From NCBI RefSeq assembly GCF_046297595.1, contig NZ_JBKBHT010000002.1, positions 62,001 through 126,000 of the forward strand: DNA of 64,000 bases. The letters run 5' to 3'. Position 1 is the stretch's first letter. Each line of letters starts with the position of its first letter. This document shows, piece by piece, positions 42,722 through 51,244 of this stretch. Source of the DNA: Ferrovibrio sp046297595 (GTDB lineage: Bacteria; Pseudomonadota; Alphaproteobacteria; Ferrovibrionales; Ferrovibrionaceae). The position numbers and the translations under genes are program-made. The notes under the pieces are model-generated. The model made no database searches, was not told where the DNA came from, and saw only the letters and a program-made list of their open reading frames with translations.

Positions 42722-44460
42722 GAACGAATCCTTCTCGAAAAAGCCGTGTCACCGCCCAGTTTGAATACGGCGTCAATCCCAGCCCCGATATTCAACGCTC
42801 GCAATTCCTCCCCTCCGTTGGAAAGGACACCGGCCCAGTAAGCGATGAGATCATTCAGTTGCTTGTTGTATCGCCGAACCGTCCGCTCTCTGGCAAAGTC
42901 CGTCGCTGCGGCCTTGTTCTCTTGTGTTGCACCTTCAAATACGGTTCTCGGTTCGACCGTCAGCCAAAGTCGGTCTCCCGCCCAATCAAGACGAACGCCA
43001 ATTCCCTCAAACCATCGAAGCTCCGGATGCCCTGACACCACGCCGGACAACTGCTTCACGAGAGATTTCAGATCGGACCACAGCGCATCATTGACGTCGG
43101 CAGGAAACAGGAGATCGGTGTGACGACGATGTACCAATCGCAGTTTCAGCGTACGTGCGAGGGCTCGCGAGACGGCTTCTCGAAGCAAACCACGTTCGCC
43201 GGAATCAAACCGCATCCGATGCGATTCAATTGGGTGGAGATCAAATTCGGATATGCCGAACGGCTCGAACGTCTTTCGTACATCTGCATCCGATCCATAT
43301 GCCAGAACCCCAGCCTTGACTCGCGTCACCAAAATATTGGTGCCAGCAGCTTCCACTGCGGCTCTGACCTCCGCGTGTCCATTTATTTTGCACTGTACAC
43401 GCCGGCAATGAGTTGGAATCGTTTGTAGCGGAAGCGCGTTCAATCGGACCACTGGGTAGCCCCTTGTGCCGCTCGGGATCGGTACGGCGGATACACGCTT
43501 ACGCTCTGAAGCAAATGCATCAAGGATAGTAGTGTCGAGGCCTGTGGTGAGACGAATTAAGTCTCGCATCACTTCTTCGAAATTATCGATCCGAACCACA
43601 GCCGCATCAATCCCATTGGCAGCGGCTGTTGCGATTAGGTCTGTGACACGTGGCAATGGCTGACTGTCCCCTCTATGAAGCCAGAACAGTCCACTCGGAA
43701 ACGCCCCCTTCTGCTTTGCAGCGGCCACTAGCGTATCCATGACCGAGTCGTCACGTCCACTGTAGCCAACAACAACTAGTCCGGACCGCAGGCAAGTGTC
43801 CTGCAGCACCCGTCCGAGCTTGGCGTCTTGCTGACGGAGTTCGTCTCCGGTGTTTTTTAGTCGCCGTGAGCGGAAGTCACCGTGTAATTTGACCTCCATC
43901 GGCCAACGTTCGCTGCGGAATATTTCGTCTATTCCGCTCTGCCCCTCAAGATGAATACTAGTCAACGCACTGGTGCTGTCGAAGACTTTGGCACATGCGT
44001 CGGCAACCAAGGCGTCGAAATTCGTTGTCCAGACAATTTTGCACAATCCCGCCTTCATTAAGGTCGCGAGTGCAATATGGCCATACGACGGCTTTGCTCC
44101 CTTGAGCTTCCCATCGAGATATGTCCGGCGGTCACCCTCGTTTGGCCACACGGCTTCGAAGAGATCGGCATATTCGGTGGGAGTATCGGGCGCTGGAAGA
44201 TTCCCGGCAGAATCAACGAATGACTGAAGTTGGGCGCGCACGTAGGGATTGGAGAGATCGGCAACAGATTTGGCCGACACCTTGCGCTGGCTCAAGAACA
44301 GTTGTTGCTTGAACTCCCAGATCATCTCGCCAGCCGTCGGAACACCCGCGGCTGCCGACGCACCCGCGCCAAGCAGCCACATGATGTTCGCAGCACGCAT
44401 AGAATATCTTCGCGCGAAGTCGTCTGCGTCGACTTCGGCAATACCCGACTCACCTGCCAT
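42718..44460 (-). CDS. SIR2-APAZ NADase effector of the short Argonaute (SPARSA)
   Basis: A 580-residue protein. The SIR2 domain (about 25-300) has WLLGAGASAAAGVPT, TTNFDAL (Asn147, Asp149), KLHGDF (His193) and GYSGRDDSV, the NAD-binding and catalytic set of defence sirtuins. The C-terminal ~250 residues correspond to APAZ, which substitutes for the missing N-terminal part of the Argonaute and forms a heterodimer with it. In characterised SPARSA systems, recognition of plasmid or phage nucleic acid activates NAD+ hydrolysis and abortive infection. The catalytic residues are intact, so activity is expected. No Shine-Dalgarno is visible and the promoter lies very close. Confidence 0.9.
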   Translation of the reverse strand: MAGESGIAEVDADDFARRYSMRAANIMWLLGAGASAAAGVPTAGEMIWEFKQQLFLSQRKVSAKSVADLSNPYVRAQLQSFVDSAGNLPAPDTPTEYADLFEAVWPNEGDRRTYLDGKLKGAKPSYGHIALATLMKAGLCKIVWTTNFDALVADACAKVFDSTSALTSIHLEGQSGIDEIFRSERWPMEVKLHGDFRSRRLKNTGDELRQQDAKLGRVLQDTCLRSGLVVVGYSGRDDSVMDTLVAAAKQKGAFPSGLFWLHRGDSQPLPRVTDLIATAAANGIDAAVVRIDNFEEVMRDLIRLTTGLDTTILDAFASERKRVSAVPIPSGTRGYPVVRLNALPLQTIPTHCRRVQCKINGHAEVRAAVEAAGTNILVTRVKAGVLAYGSDADVRKTFEPFGISEFDLHPIESHRMRFDSGERGLLREAVSRALARTLKLRLVHRRHTDLLFPADVNDALWSDLKSLVKQLSGVVSGHPELRWFEGIGVRLDWAGDRLWLTVEPRTVFEGATQENKAAATDFARERTVRRYNKQLNDLIAYWAGVLSNGGEELRALNIGAGIDAVFKLGGDTAFSRRIRS

Positions 44461-44476
44461 TTAAGAAATATGCCAC

Positions 44477-44505
44477 ACGTAGAATTTGAATGACAAACTC
44501 TACGT
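44477..44505 (-). promoter_or_regulatory. Candidate SPARSA promoter with overlapping inverted repeat
   Basis: Arms ACGTAGA (44477-44483) and TCTACGT (44499-44505) are perfect complements 15 bp apart. Read leftward, TTGTCA (complement of 44491-44496) and CATATT lie 18 bp apart, with CATATT ending about 6 nt before the SIR2 ATG. This would give a leaderless or nearly leaderless mRNA and lets a regulator bound to the repeat block the promoter. All of this is inferred from sequence. Confidence 0.4.
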
Positions 44506-44577
44506 TCGGTGATGCCTACGCTATTAGGCAGCCGCGATAATCAGTAATCAGAATACGTCTGAAGTTAGAGAATAACG

Positions 44578-45519
44578 CTATCGGTTGGCACGACGACTGC
44601 TCGAAATCCCAACGACTGGCGGTTCGAGCAAGTAGAAAGCCCTCGACGCCAGATTCAAGGGCATCCGATAAAGATTATCCCCGGCATGCTGGGCCAAGAA
44701 TTCGTCGCGTCGCACGAGTTCGAATTCGACCATATAAATCCCGCGCTTCATGACACCGGCCACGTCATATTGAATAACTTGGACAGCGGTGGGAAGAACG
44801 GCATCGATCCGGTATAGCTCTTCGAGCGTTTCAGTGAAGCCAAATGCCTTCTGAACTTGCTCTCTAATCTGATCTTCTAGAATTCTTTCCTTAAACTGCT
44901 TGGCCTCACAGGTCATCAAGACTCTGCTGTCGTTGCCCGCGTCATCGGAAATTGTGGCGAGAAAAAGCGCATCTATCTCCGGCTGGGTCTTCACGCTCAT
45001 CTGCAGATGGTCAAAGTCCACAACATTCAGTGGTGAGTAGATCGCCAGATGAGTATGAGCAATTCGCTGATTTACAATTATCTGCGTCAACCATGGCTCG
45101 TCCTCGCGGCCAAGCGCCTTCGCTACCCGCTTCATAGACAGCGTTTCAATGGTGTGAACAGGCATATCTGGAACCGGATCATAGCGGTCAGGAAATGGCT
45201 GATCGTCTCCATCCCGGTACGGAACGAACTCAAACACCAGTTCATTGCCGTAACGCTGGCGTGCTGTGTAGCGTAGAGCTTTCAGTCGTCGCGGCCAGTT
45301 CTCGTTGCAAGTTCTTTTACGTATAAAATCCTTCAGGAAATTTGCTGGATTTCCAGCACCAAGAACTTTCTCACCCTCAGGCAGATTACGATTTCTATGT
45401 TGAATTGCTTCTCGTACCTCGGTTCCAGTAATCGTCATCGGAAGCCGAATAGGCTCTGGCGCGTCGGGGGGCCATACCATATTAAACAAGGCCAAAAATA
45501 CGTCGGGCTTTGCGGACAT
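44578..45519 (-). CDS. Putative type II restriction endonuclease (PD-(D/E)XK fold)
   Basis: A 313-residue protein of no family I can name. A nuclease core is visible in the C-terminal half: PEIDALFLA (Asp183) followed by VLMTCEAKQFKERILEDQI (Glu205, Lys207), which fits the D-(~20)-ExK pattern. The N-terminal half (INxxxP-free, with ANFLKDFIRKRTCNENWP) may bind DNA. It is divergent from the vsr-dcm pair 97 bp away, the usual layout of a type II restriction-modification locus, so cleavage of the site protected by the adjacent methyltransferase is the simplest reading. Confidence 0.7.
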   Translation of the reverse strand: MSAKPDVFLALFNMVWPPDAPEPIRLPMTITGTEVREAIQHRNRNLPEGEKVLGAGNPANFLKDFIRKRTCNENWPRRLKALRYTARQRYGNELVFEFVPYRDGDDQPFPDRYDPVPDMPVHTIETLSMKRVAKALGREDEPWLTQIIVNQRIAHTHLAIYSPLNVVDFDHLQMSVKTQPEIDALFLATISDDAGNDSRVLMTCEAKQFKERILEDQIREQVQKAFGFTETLEELYRIDAVLPTAVQVIQYDVAGVMKRGIYMVEFELVRRDEFLAQHAGDNLYRMPLNLASRAFYLLEPPVVGISSSRRANR

Positions 45520-45615
45520 TGAATTTGAACTTCTGTTGCATACCGAAACGCTCAGTTTCGCAGAAGTAGCAGTTTCTCGGGATTTCGACGAGATGTTTTA
45601 AGTAGGGAATGCAAG

Positions 45616-46026
45616 ATGGCGGATACCCGTACGCCCGAACAGCGGCGACGGATAATGCAGGCGGTCGGCACAAAGGACACTTTGCCGGAGTGGGCGGTGC
45701 GCCGCACCCTACATCGGCTGGGATTCAGGTATCGGCTACATCGCAAAGATCTTCCCGGAACACCCGACATCGTGTTTCCCAGTCTGAAAAAGGCCATCAA
45801 TGTCCACGGCTGCTACTGGCATGGACACGACTGCTCGAAAGGCCGGCTGCCGAAATCGCGCCTCAGCTATTGGGGGCCGAAGATCGAGCGCAACCGTCAG
45901 CGCGATACTGAAAAAGAGTCTGCCTTGAAGGACTTAGGGTGGGATGTACTCACGATCTGGCAATGCGAAACCGCCCCTCCGGACGGGCTGGAGGAAAGGC
46001 TATTGCGCTTTTTGGGACGGCGTTAA
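45616..46026 (+). CDS. vsr: Very short patch repair endonuclease (element copy)
   Basis: A 136-residue Vsr nuclease with all family landmarks: RTPEQRRRIMQAVGTKDTLPE, FRYRLHRKDLPGTPDIVFP (catalytic Asp), NVHGCYWHGHDC (zinc/catalytic His-Cys set), PKSRLSYWGPKIERN and VLTIWQCE. Vsr nicks the T of T:G mismatches produced by deamination of 5-methylcytosine, protecting the methyltransferase's target sites from mutation. It lies 85 bp before the methyltransferase gene. Confidence 0.93.
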   Translation: MADTRTPEQRRRIMQAVGTKDTLPEWAVRRTLHRLGFRYRLHRKDLPGTPDIVFPSLKKAINVHGCYWHGHDCSKGRLPKSRLSYWGPKIERNRQRDTEKESALKDLGWDVLTIWQCETAPPDGLEERLLRFLGRR

Positions 46027-46111
46027 AATTTCGATCGACTTCCGGGGCTGAACAAAGTATGTTTCAGGATTCCAAGATTCGTTTTGTATCTGATATTTGC
46101 GCTGGGGATAC

Positions 46112-47422
46112 ATGAGGCCGATTGGTATTGATCTGTTCAGCGGTGCTGGCGGGCTCTCGCTTGGATTCGAGCAGGCGGGCTTCGACGTTGTAGCCGCGGT
46201 TGAAATCGATCCGATACATGCCGCCGTTCACGCGTTTAATTTCCCGCGCTGTGCTACGATCTGCCGTTCAGTAACTGGATTGAGCGGAGACGATATTCGC
46301 AAGGCGGCGAAGCTCGGCAAGAAGAAGGTTGACGTCGTGTTCGGCGGTGCCCCTTGCCAAGGCTTCAGCATGATTGGCCAGCGCGCACTGGATGACCCGC
46401 GCAATTCCCTTGTCAAAGATTTTGTTCGTATCGTCTCAGAACTCAAGGCGAGCTACTTTGTCTTTGAGAATGTCAAAGGTCTCACGGTCGGCAATCACAA
46501 AGCATTTCTAGACGAGTTGATCGAAGCATTCGATCATGAAGGCTATTCCGTACGTCTGCCTTGGAAAGTCCTCGACGCCGCCAATTATTCCGTTCCGCAA
46601 AGTCGTGAGCGGTTGATTTTGATGGGCGCCAGAAAGGGCCTGAAGCTGCCCGATTATCCGGCGATGACTAGCCGGCCTGCGGGTTCTCGCGGCCTTCTGG
46701 ATGTTTTGCCCGAAGGCCCGTCCTGCAAGGATGCATTAGAAGACCTGCCCGATGCCGAAGATTTCGACGAACTGCTTGAATCCGACGCGGTTAAGGTGAA
46801 GTGGAAGAAGCCAAGTCGGTACGCGATGATTCTTCGTGGATTATCGAACAGCAGCGACGATTTCAGCTACCGGCGGTCATTCGATCCGGAGCTTCTGACC
46901 AGTAGCTTGCGGACAGACCATACGGATATTTCTCGACGCCGGTTCGCACAGACAGCGGGGGGCGAGATCGAACCCATTTCGCGCTTCTTCAAGCTGCCCG
47001 AAAAGGGTGTTTCAAATACCCTGCGAGCCGGAACGGACTCCGCACGAGGGGCATTCACCAGCCCGCGGCCAATTCATTACAAGCATGCTCGTTGCATAAC
47101 CGTGCGCGAGATGATGCGACTGCACGGCTATCCAGACTGGTTCCGCATGCACGTGACGAAATGGCATGGCGCCCGCGAGGTTGGAAACAGCGTACCGCCC
47201 CCGTTAGCAAAAGCCGTGGCCGCAGAGGTCATGAAAGCGACAGGTGTAAAACCAGCCATGCCCGAGGAAACGCTGGAACTGGGCGATCCCTCGTTGCTGT
47301 CGTTGGACATGGGTTCGGCTGCAGCGCACTTCGGCATAGCGGTTCCGATCTCGCAACGGAATCGGAAGGGCGCGTCCAAGCGTCGCCAGTGGGATGACGA
47401 AGCCGCCCAAGCGGCCGAGTAG
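46112..47422 (+). CDS. dcm: DNA (cytosine-5-)-methyltransferase (element copy)
   Basis: A 436-residue C5 methyltransferase. Motif I is IDLFSGAGGLSLGFEQAGF, motif IV GGAPCQGFS with the catalytic Cys, motif VI ENVKG, motif VIII QSRERL, and motifs IX-X end in REVGNSVPPPLAKAVA. The target recognition domain lies about 220-330. It modifies an unknown site protected from the adjacent nuclease. The ATG at 46112 is preferred over a TTG five codons earlier. It is a close paralogue of the gene at 51681-53009, similar along its whole length including the C-terminal tail. Confidence 0.93.
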   Translation: MRPIGIDLFSGAGGLSLGFEQAGFDVVAAVEIDPIHAAVHAFNFPRCATICRSVTGLSGDDIRKAAKLGKKKVDVVFGGAPCQGFSMIGQRALDDPRNSLVKDFVRIVSELKASYFVFENVKGLTVGNHKAFLDELIEAFDHEGYSVRLPWKVLDAANYSVPQSRERLILMGARKGLKLPDYPAMTSRPAGSRGLLDVLPEGPSCKDALEDLPDAEDFDELLESDAVKVKWKKPSRYAMILRGLSNSSDDFSYRRSFDPELLTSSLRTDHTDISRRRFAQTAGGEIEPISRFFKLPEKGVSNTLRAGTDSARGAFTSPRPIHYKHARCITVREMMRLHGYPDWFRMHVTKWHGAREVGNSVPPPLAKAVAAEVMKATGVKPAMPEETLELGDPSLLSLDMGSAAAHFGIAVPISQRNRKGASKRRQWDDEAAQAAE

Positions 47423-47471
47423 TTAGCATTCGAAAAAGATGCGCGAGGGCTGGTCCTCGCGCATCCACTAG

Positions 47472-47849
47472 TCATGCCGCCTCCGGTTCTCCGAAGATCG
47501 CGATGTACTCCCCGATCAAACCGCGGAACTCAAGCCACCGCTTGGCGTCCACGGCATCCAACGGCAGCAACTGACCGCCACCGACACCACCTATGTGGTG
47601 AATGGATTCTGGCCCTCCGACAATGCGAAGAAACAGCCGGCCGTTGGCGGAGCGGTACAAGTCCTCGTCAAGCCATGCGTCACCGAATGTCTCATACGAC
47701 CGCGCGTAGGTCGCAAGCAGCGTCGAATCCGCGACCCGGTACATCTTTCCACCTATGATGCTCTCTGCCGGGGCATCGCCCGGAATGTAGTTCGTCTCCG
47801 TTGCGCTCTGAAGCGTGCGGAAGAAGCGGGCATAAGTCGTAGTTCTCAT
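47472..47849 (-). CDS. Hypothetical protein
   Basis: A 125-residue protein from ATG 47849, in a frame that stays open to 48020. It is soluble, with TYARFFRTLQSATETNYIPGDAP, ATYARSYETFGDAWLDEDLYRSANGRLFLRIVGGPES and a Gly-rich IHHIGGVGGGQLLPL. No family recognised. It lies between the methyltransferase (convergent) and the stem-loop region upstream of rep. Confidence 0.55.
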   Translation of the reverse strand: MRTTTYARFFRTLQSATETNYIPGDAPAESIIGGKMYRVADSTLLATYARSYETFGDAWLDEDLYRSANGRLFLRIVGGPESIHHIGGVGGGQLLPLDAVDAKRWLEFRGLIGEYIAIFGEPEAA

Positions 47850-47925
47850 GGTCACACTCACTGAAGTCTGGCGAGCCACCATTGGTCGCCAAGGCAGATG
47901 TAGGTTCAGCGGGGGTGTCCGGAAA

Positions 47926-48076
47926 TATCCGATTCTGGATACGTCGATACGATTTCTGCCGCTACTCGGTATTCGCCACGGGCTGAATTGGGCGGGAGCG
48001 GTCGCGCGACCTAAATACATGCGGCAGGTAGCACCTGCTGCGCGGGGATGGCGCGCCGGGGCCTTGGGGCCCCGGC
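47926..48076. other. Cluster of stem-loops upstream of rep, candidate replication or nicking origin
   Basis: Three inverted repeats lie close together: TATCC-N6-GGATA (47926-47941), GCAGGT-agc-ACCTGC (48024-48038) and a 9-bp perfect GC stem GCCGGGGCC-ttgg-GGCCCCGGC (48055-48076). They sit 40-190 bp before the rep operon. Rolling-circle initiators usually nick in a hairpin near their own gene, so this is the best origin candidate in the element. Confidence 0.45.
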
Positions 48077-48112
48077 ACTTCCCAGCGTGTTACGCCATCC
48101 CAACGGTATCCC

Positions 48113-48577
48113 ATGACCAGACCTCCCCGGCCCGGTGCTGCCCCATCGCGCCACAAGTCACAGCAGCCTACCATTCGGTCAATTCGCGGTATCGACGATC
48201 TTCGCCTGTCGATCCTCAAGCGAGCCCAGCGCGACTTCGGCGTCGAGAATCAAGGCGAACTGATCAACGCGGCCGTCGATGCCCTGCTGGCATTTCTCGC
48301 CCGCGAACGTCTGCTCGATCCCGAACTCAACGCCGTTATCCTCGCTGCCGAGCAACGACAGGCGCTTGAACATCAATGGCTCGCCGAGGCCATGCGGACG
48401 GACCACGAGAGTGACGAGGACACTGGTTCCGTCAATCCCGAGGAACTGGCTGCGTACAGAGCCGCCGTCGATGATATGCGTAACACGCCACCATCTGACG
48501 AGAGGCTGGCATTTGATCGGAAGATGGCAGAGCGCCGCGCCCGGATTGATGCCATCATGGGGAGAACGCGGTCATGA
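48113..48577 (+). CDS. Hypothetical protein coupled to rep
   Basis: A 154-residue protein, basic at the N-terminus (RPPRPGAAPSRHKSQQP) and helical afterwards (DLRLSILKRAQRDFGVENQGELINAAVDALLAFLARERLL), which resembles a ribbon-helix-helix-plus-coil accessory protein. The C-terminal half is acidic. Its stop codon overlaps the rep start by 4 bp, so it is probably a Rep partner or copy-control protein. Confidence 0.6.
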   Translation: MTRPPRPGAAPSRHKSQQPTIRSIRGIDDLRLSILKRAQRDFGVENQGELINAAVDALLAFLARERLLDPELNAVILAAEQRQALEHQWLAEAMRTDHESDEDTGSVNPEELAAYRAAVDDMRNTPPSDERLAFDRKMAERRARIDAIMGRTRS

Positions 48578-49782
48578 AATTCGATGTGGCTGCCTTTCTA
48601 AGCTCTACGCCGGTCCGCATCGAACCGCTAAGTGCCGCCGATCTGGTCTCGGCACTTGAACGCTCATCGCGGCCACTGTCGCGAGGCATTCTGGTCAACT
48701 TAGTTCAGACCGAGCATCTACCCTTCCACGTTGCCGAGGCCATTAGGCGGATGAGCCGCTGCGAGGTCTGGAAGTGGCGTCACGTGAACGGATTCGACCG
48801 CCGCTACAAGACTCGGTGCAATCATCCGCTCTGCCCGGCATGCACAGGTCGCTTGGCACGACAGGAAGCAGAGCGTGTGTGGAAGCTCTTCAATGCCGCT
48901 GCGGGCGCACCGATCCTGTTCGACGACCTGACGTGGCTCACCGTCAATATCGGCTACCTGCCGATTGGTTCGAGCTTCAAGGCGATGGCCGCTCAGGCCA
49001 AGAAGGCCATTCGCAACATGCGGAACCGGAAGTTCCCCGGCACTGTCTGGGCAATGGAATTGGAAATCCAACTGCAAGATGACGGGCAGGGAAAGCTGCA
49101 TGCCCATGGACTCGTCTGGCACCCCGGCGTAACACGCGAATCAATCGAAGAAGCTCTCCGAGCGCTGTTCACCGAGGCACGAGCCGTGTGCGCGAAGGAA
49201 TTGCGGTCCCGTCGGATTCGTCGCGAAGCCAAGGGGGTTACCACCTACAAGGCCGACATCAGTCTGAAGGTAAAGGGCTGGGGTGAATGTACAGCCGCGA
49301 TCTTGGTCGGTCTTATCGCCTCGTACGAATCAATGCGATCAAGAGGTCGCTTTGGGCTCCGGTTCGAAATGGGTCTGCGTCGCAAGAAGGTCAATGTTGA
49401 AATGAGCACAATTCAGGTGGACAGTGTAGAAGAACTCTTAATCACGTCGATGGAGCTATCTGTGCTACCCGAGAATTATCATCACTTACCCGTCGAACGA
49501 GTTGTTCAGCTAGGCGTAGAACAGATTGAAGCACACGGCATCTTCTGGATTGGCAATGTATCGGCCAAGGCCAACGCAGTATGGAAAGGCCTTGAAGAGG
49601 CCATGCCAGACCGGCGGCTGACCATGATTGGTCCAGCGCCGGATTGGCAGCATGTCATCATTGATATCGAGATTTACCACTCCCCGGGGCCAATGCTACA
49701 TGCTCTTGCGCATGAACGTGCCCGGCTAGATGAGAACGGTGTGCCGTGGCATATGCTGCCAATGGTCCCTGATCAGGTTTAG
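48574..49782 (+). CDS. Rolling-circle replication initiator-like protein (HUH endonuclease family)
   Basis: A 402-residue protein. A Cys-rich zinc-binding region (Cys63, Cys82, Cys87, Cys90 in RYKTRCNHPLCPACTGRLARQ) precedes the HUH metal motif KLHAHGLVW (His176, His178), a layout typical of Rep proteins of rolling-circle plasmids and some phages. The catalytic Tyr cannot be assigned confidently. It indicates that the excised circle can replicate, or be nicked for transfer. It follows the 48113 gene with a 4-bp overlap and is itself 4 bp before the next gene. Confidence 0.75.
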   Translation: MKFDVAAFLSSTPVRIEPLSAADLVSALERSSRPLSRGILVNLVQTEHLPFHVAEAIRRMSRCEVWKWRHVNGFDRRYKTRCNHPLCPACTGRLARQEAERVWKLFNAAAGAPILFDDLTWLTVNIGYLPIGSSFKAMAAQAKKAIRNMRNRKFPGTVWAMELEIQLQDDGQGKLHAHGLVWHPGVTRESIEEALRALFTEARAVCAKELRSRRIRREAKGVTTYKADISLKVKGWGECTAAILVGLIASYESMRSRGRFGLRFEMGLRRKKVNVEMSTIQVDSVEELLITSMELSVLPENYHHLPVERVVQLGVEQIEAHGIFWIGNVSAKANAVWKGLEEAMPDRRLTMIGPAPDWQHVIIDIEIYHSPGPMLHALAHERARLDENGVPWHMLPMVPDQV

Positions 49783-49786
49783 ACGC

Positions 49787-51118
49787 GTGTTCGTCTTCTC
49801 GCGCCGCACGCTTCAGGCACTCATTAACGCTTTGCATGGCGTTGTATCCGATGACCAGTTGCAGCGGATGGTTGATCGGCTCAACACGCCGGGTCTGGAT
49901 CGCATCTCGGCATCATGGGAACTGGTGTGGATTTCGGCGCTACAGTCCATCGGCACAGTTCAGCACGAAAAAGAGCTACCTGATGGCCGAAAGCCCGATG
50001 TGGATTTTTCAGATACAGGCTCACCAGATATACGGTTCATCGCCGATGTGACCGCTATATCTGACATCGGAATTGAGGAAGCGAATCCAGTTCGAGTCTT
50101 GTCCGAGGAAATTGTCAGATTCGCTCGGCGATCAGGACTTCCCCCAAATAGCTTCGGCTATTCAGTTGAAGCGCGACGCGATGGACGGACGGGTGACCGG
50201 AAGACAATCCTCCTTCTACCCAAGAAGGGGGAAATTATTGCCGTTCTGAAAACTCGGCTCCCGCAATTCATGCGGGAGATTCTGGACAATAACCCACAGC
50301 ATCACACGGTCGCATTCCACAGTGAAACTTACCGTTTCTCTGTATCGTATAACGCTCGCCAAATGTACATGACTGGCAGCTTCCCTTCGTACTCCGTCCC
50401 GGATTCTGTTCAGAAAAATCCCCTTTGGAACGGTCTTCGAATGAAGGCTCAACAATTGAAGTCTGCCGCCAGCGTCGCTCCTACTGGTATTATCGTCTGC
50501 GACGGTGGGTGTGCTTTGATGCGTCAAGAATCGTACGTAGCACATGGGACCGTGACCGCGTCACAAGTAGTTCAGGAGTTTTTGCGGCAACACACATCCG
50601 TAAGTTTTGTGACACTGCTCCGTGTTCAGCGTGAAAACCCAATGGCATTCCATTCAATGATGCAGGGAAGGCTCATTGTCCGTCCTGAGATATTTATACG
50701 CGACGAATCTGCAGCACTAATTGCTATTTCCGAGCGGATTAAAAGAGCATCCCTCGCAATACCTCAAGCGACTCTTGATCCCTTGAACGCGTCAATTCGT
50801 TGCTTTTCCGACGACTATGGCTTTGGCAACTTTGGGGCATATCAAATGAGCGGCAACACCATTCGGATACCGTCGCGCACGCTTCAAGATTTTCTCGCTG
50901 GACGACGTACCGTCGCCGATCTCAATGAGGCAAACAGATGGCACAGTGGAGACGCTCACGAAGGTGGTTTGATGAACCCCTTTGAGCGATTCAGACTGAA
51001 CGGGCAGATGATCACGAACATTGAAGTTGTTCGAGGTGACGACGACGATGATTGGGTGACAATTACTTTTGGAGCACCCGATCCTGCGATTTCGCCATTC
51101 CGACGCACGCCCGGCTAA
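49787..51118 (+). CDS. Hypothetical protein with nuclease-like N-terminal motif
   Basis: A 443-residue protein from GTG 49787, 4 bp after rep; the frame is open farther upstream but inside rep. An N-terminal block, WELVWISALQSIG followed by LPDGRKPDVDFSD and RFIADVTAISD, resembles the D-x(n)-(D/E)-x-K pattern of PD-(D/E)XK nucleases with Thr in place of Lys, so activity is doubtful. The remainder (about 130-440) is unrecognised. Being the last gene before attR and coupled to rep, it may belong to element maintenance or be an additional defence cargo. Confidence 0.55.
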   Translation: MFVFSRRTLQALINALHGVVSDDQLQRMVDRLNTPGLDRISASWELVWISALQSIGTVQHEKELPDGRKPDVDFSDTGSPDIRFIADVTAISDIGIEEANPVRVLSEEIVRFARRSGLPPNSFGYSVEARRDGRTGDRKTILLLPKKGEIIAVLKTRLPQFMREILDNNPQHHTVAFHSETYRFSVSYNARQMYMTGSFPSYSVPDSVQKNPLWNGLRMKAQQLKSAASVAPTGIIVCDGGCALMRQESYVAHGTVTASQVVQEFLRQHTSVSFVTLLRVQRENPMAFHSMMQGRLIVRPEIFIRDESAALIAISERIKRASLAIPQATLDPLNASIRCFSDDYGFGNFGAYQMSGNTIRIPSRTLQDFLAGRRTVADLNEANRWHSGDAHEGGLMNPFERFRLNGQMITNIEVVRGDDDDDWVTITFGAPDPAISPFRRTPG

Positions 51119-51125
51119 CCTTGCC

Positions 51126-51166
51126 ACCACTCCAAATCGGCGCTACAAAAGCGGCCTTGGAGTGGT
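51126..51166. promoter_or_regulatory. Candidate integrase arm-type sites, right end
   Basis: accactccaaatcg (51126-51139) is identical to the left-end copy at 31869-31882. A second copy, accactccaa, lies in opposite orientation at 51157-51166. Both are inside the element, 45-85 bp from the attR core. Confidence 0.6.
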
Positions 51167-51210
51167 GATTCCACTACGAGATTTCAGTGACTTGGGCCTG
51201 TCCCAATGCG

Positions 51211-51227
51211 TCTCTCCGGGGACGCCA
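51211..51227. repeat. attR core (17-bp direct repeat)
   Basis: Identical to the tRNA-Arg 3' end at 31801-31817 but not part of a complete tRNA. It ends 17 bp before the second vsr gene, so that gene's promoter, if any, must lie in or across the element's right end. Confidence 0.9.
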
Positions 51228-51244
51228 ATTTTCCTTAATTGCAT

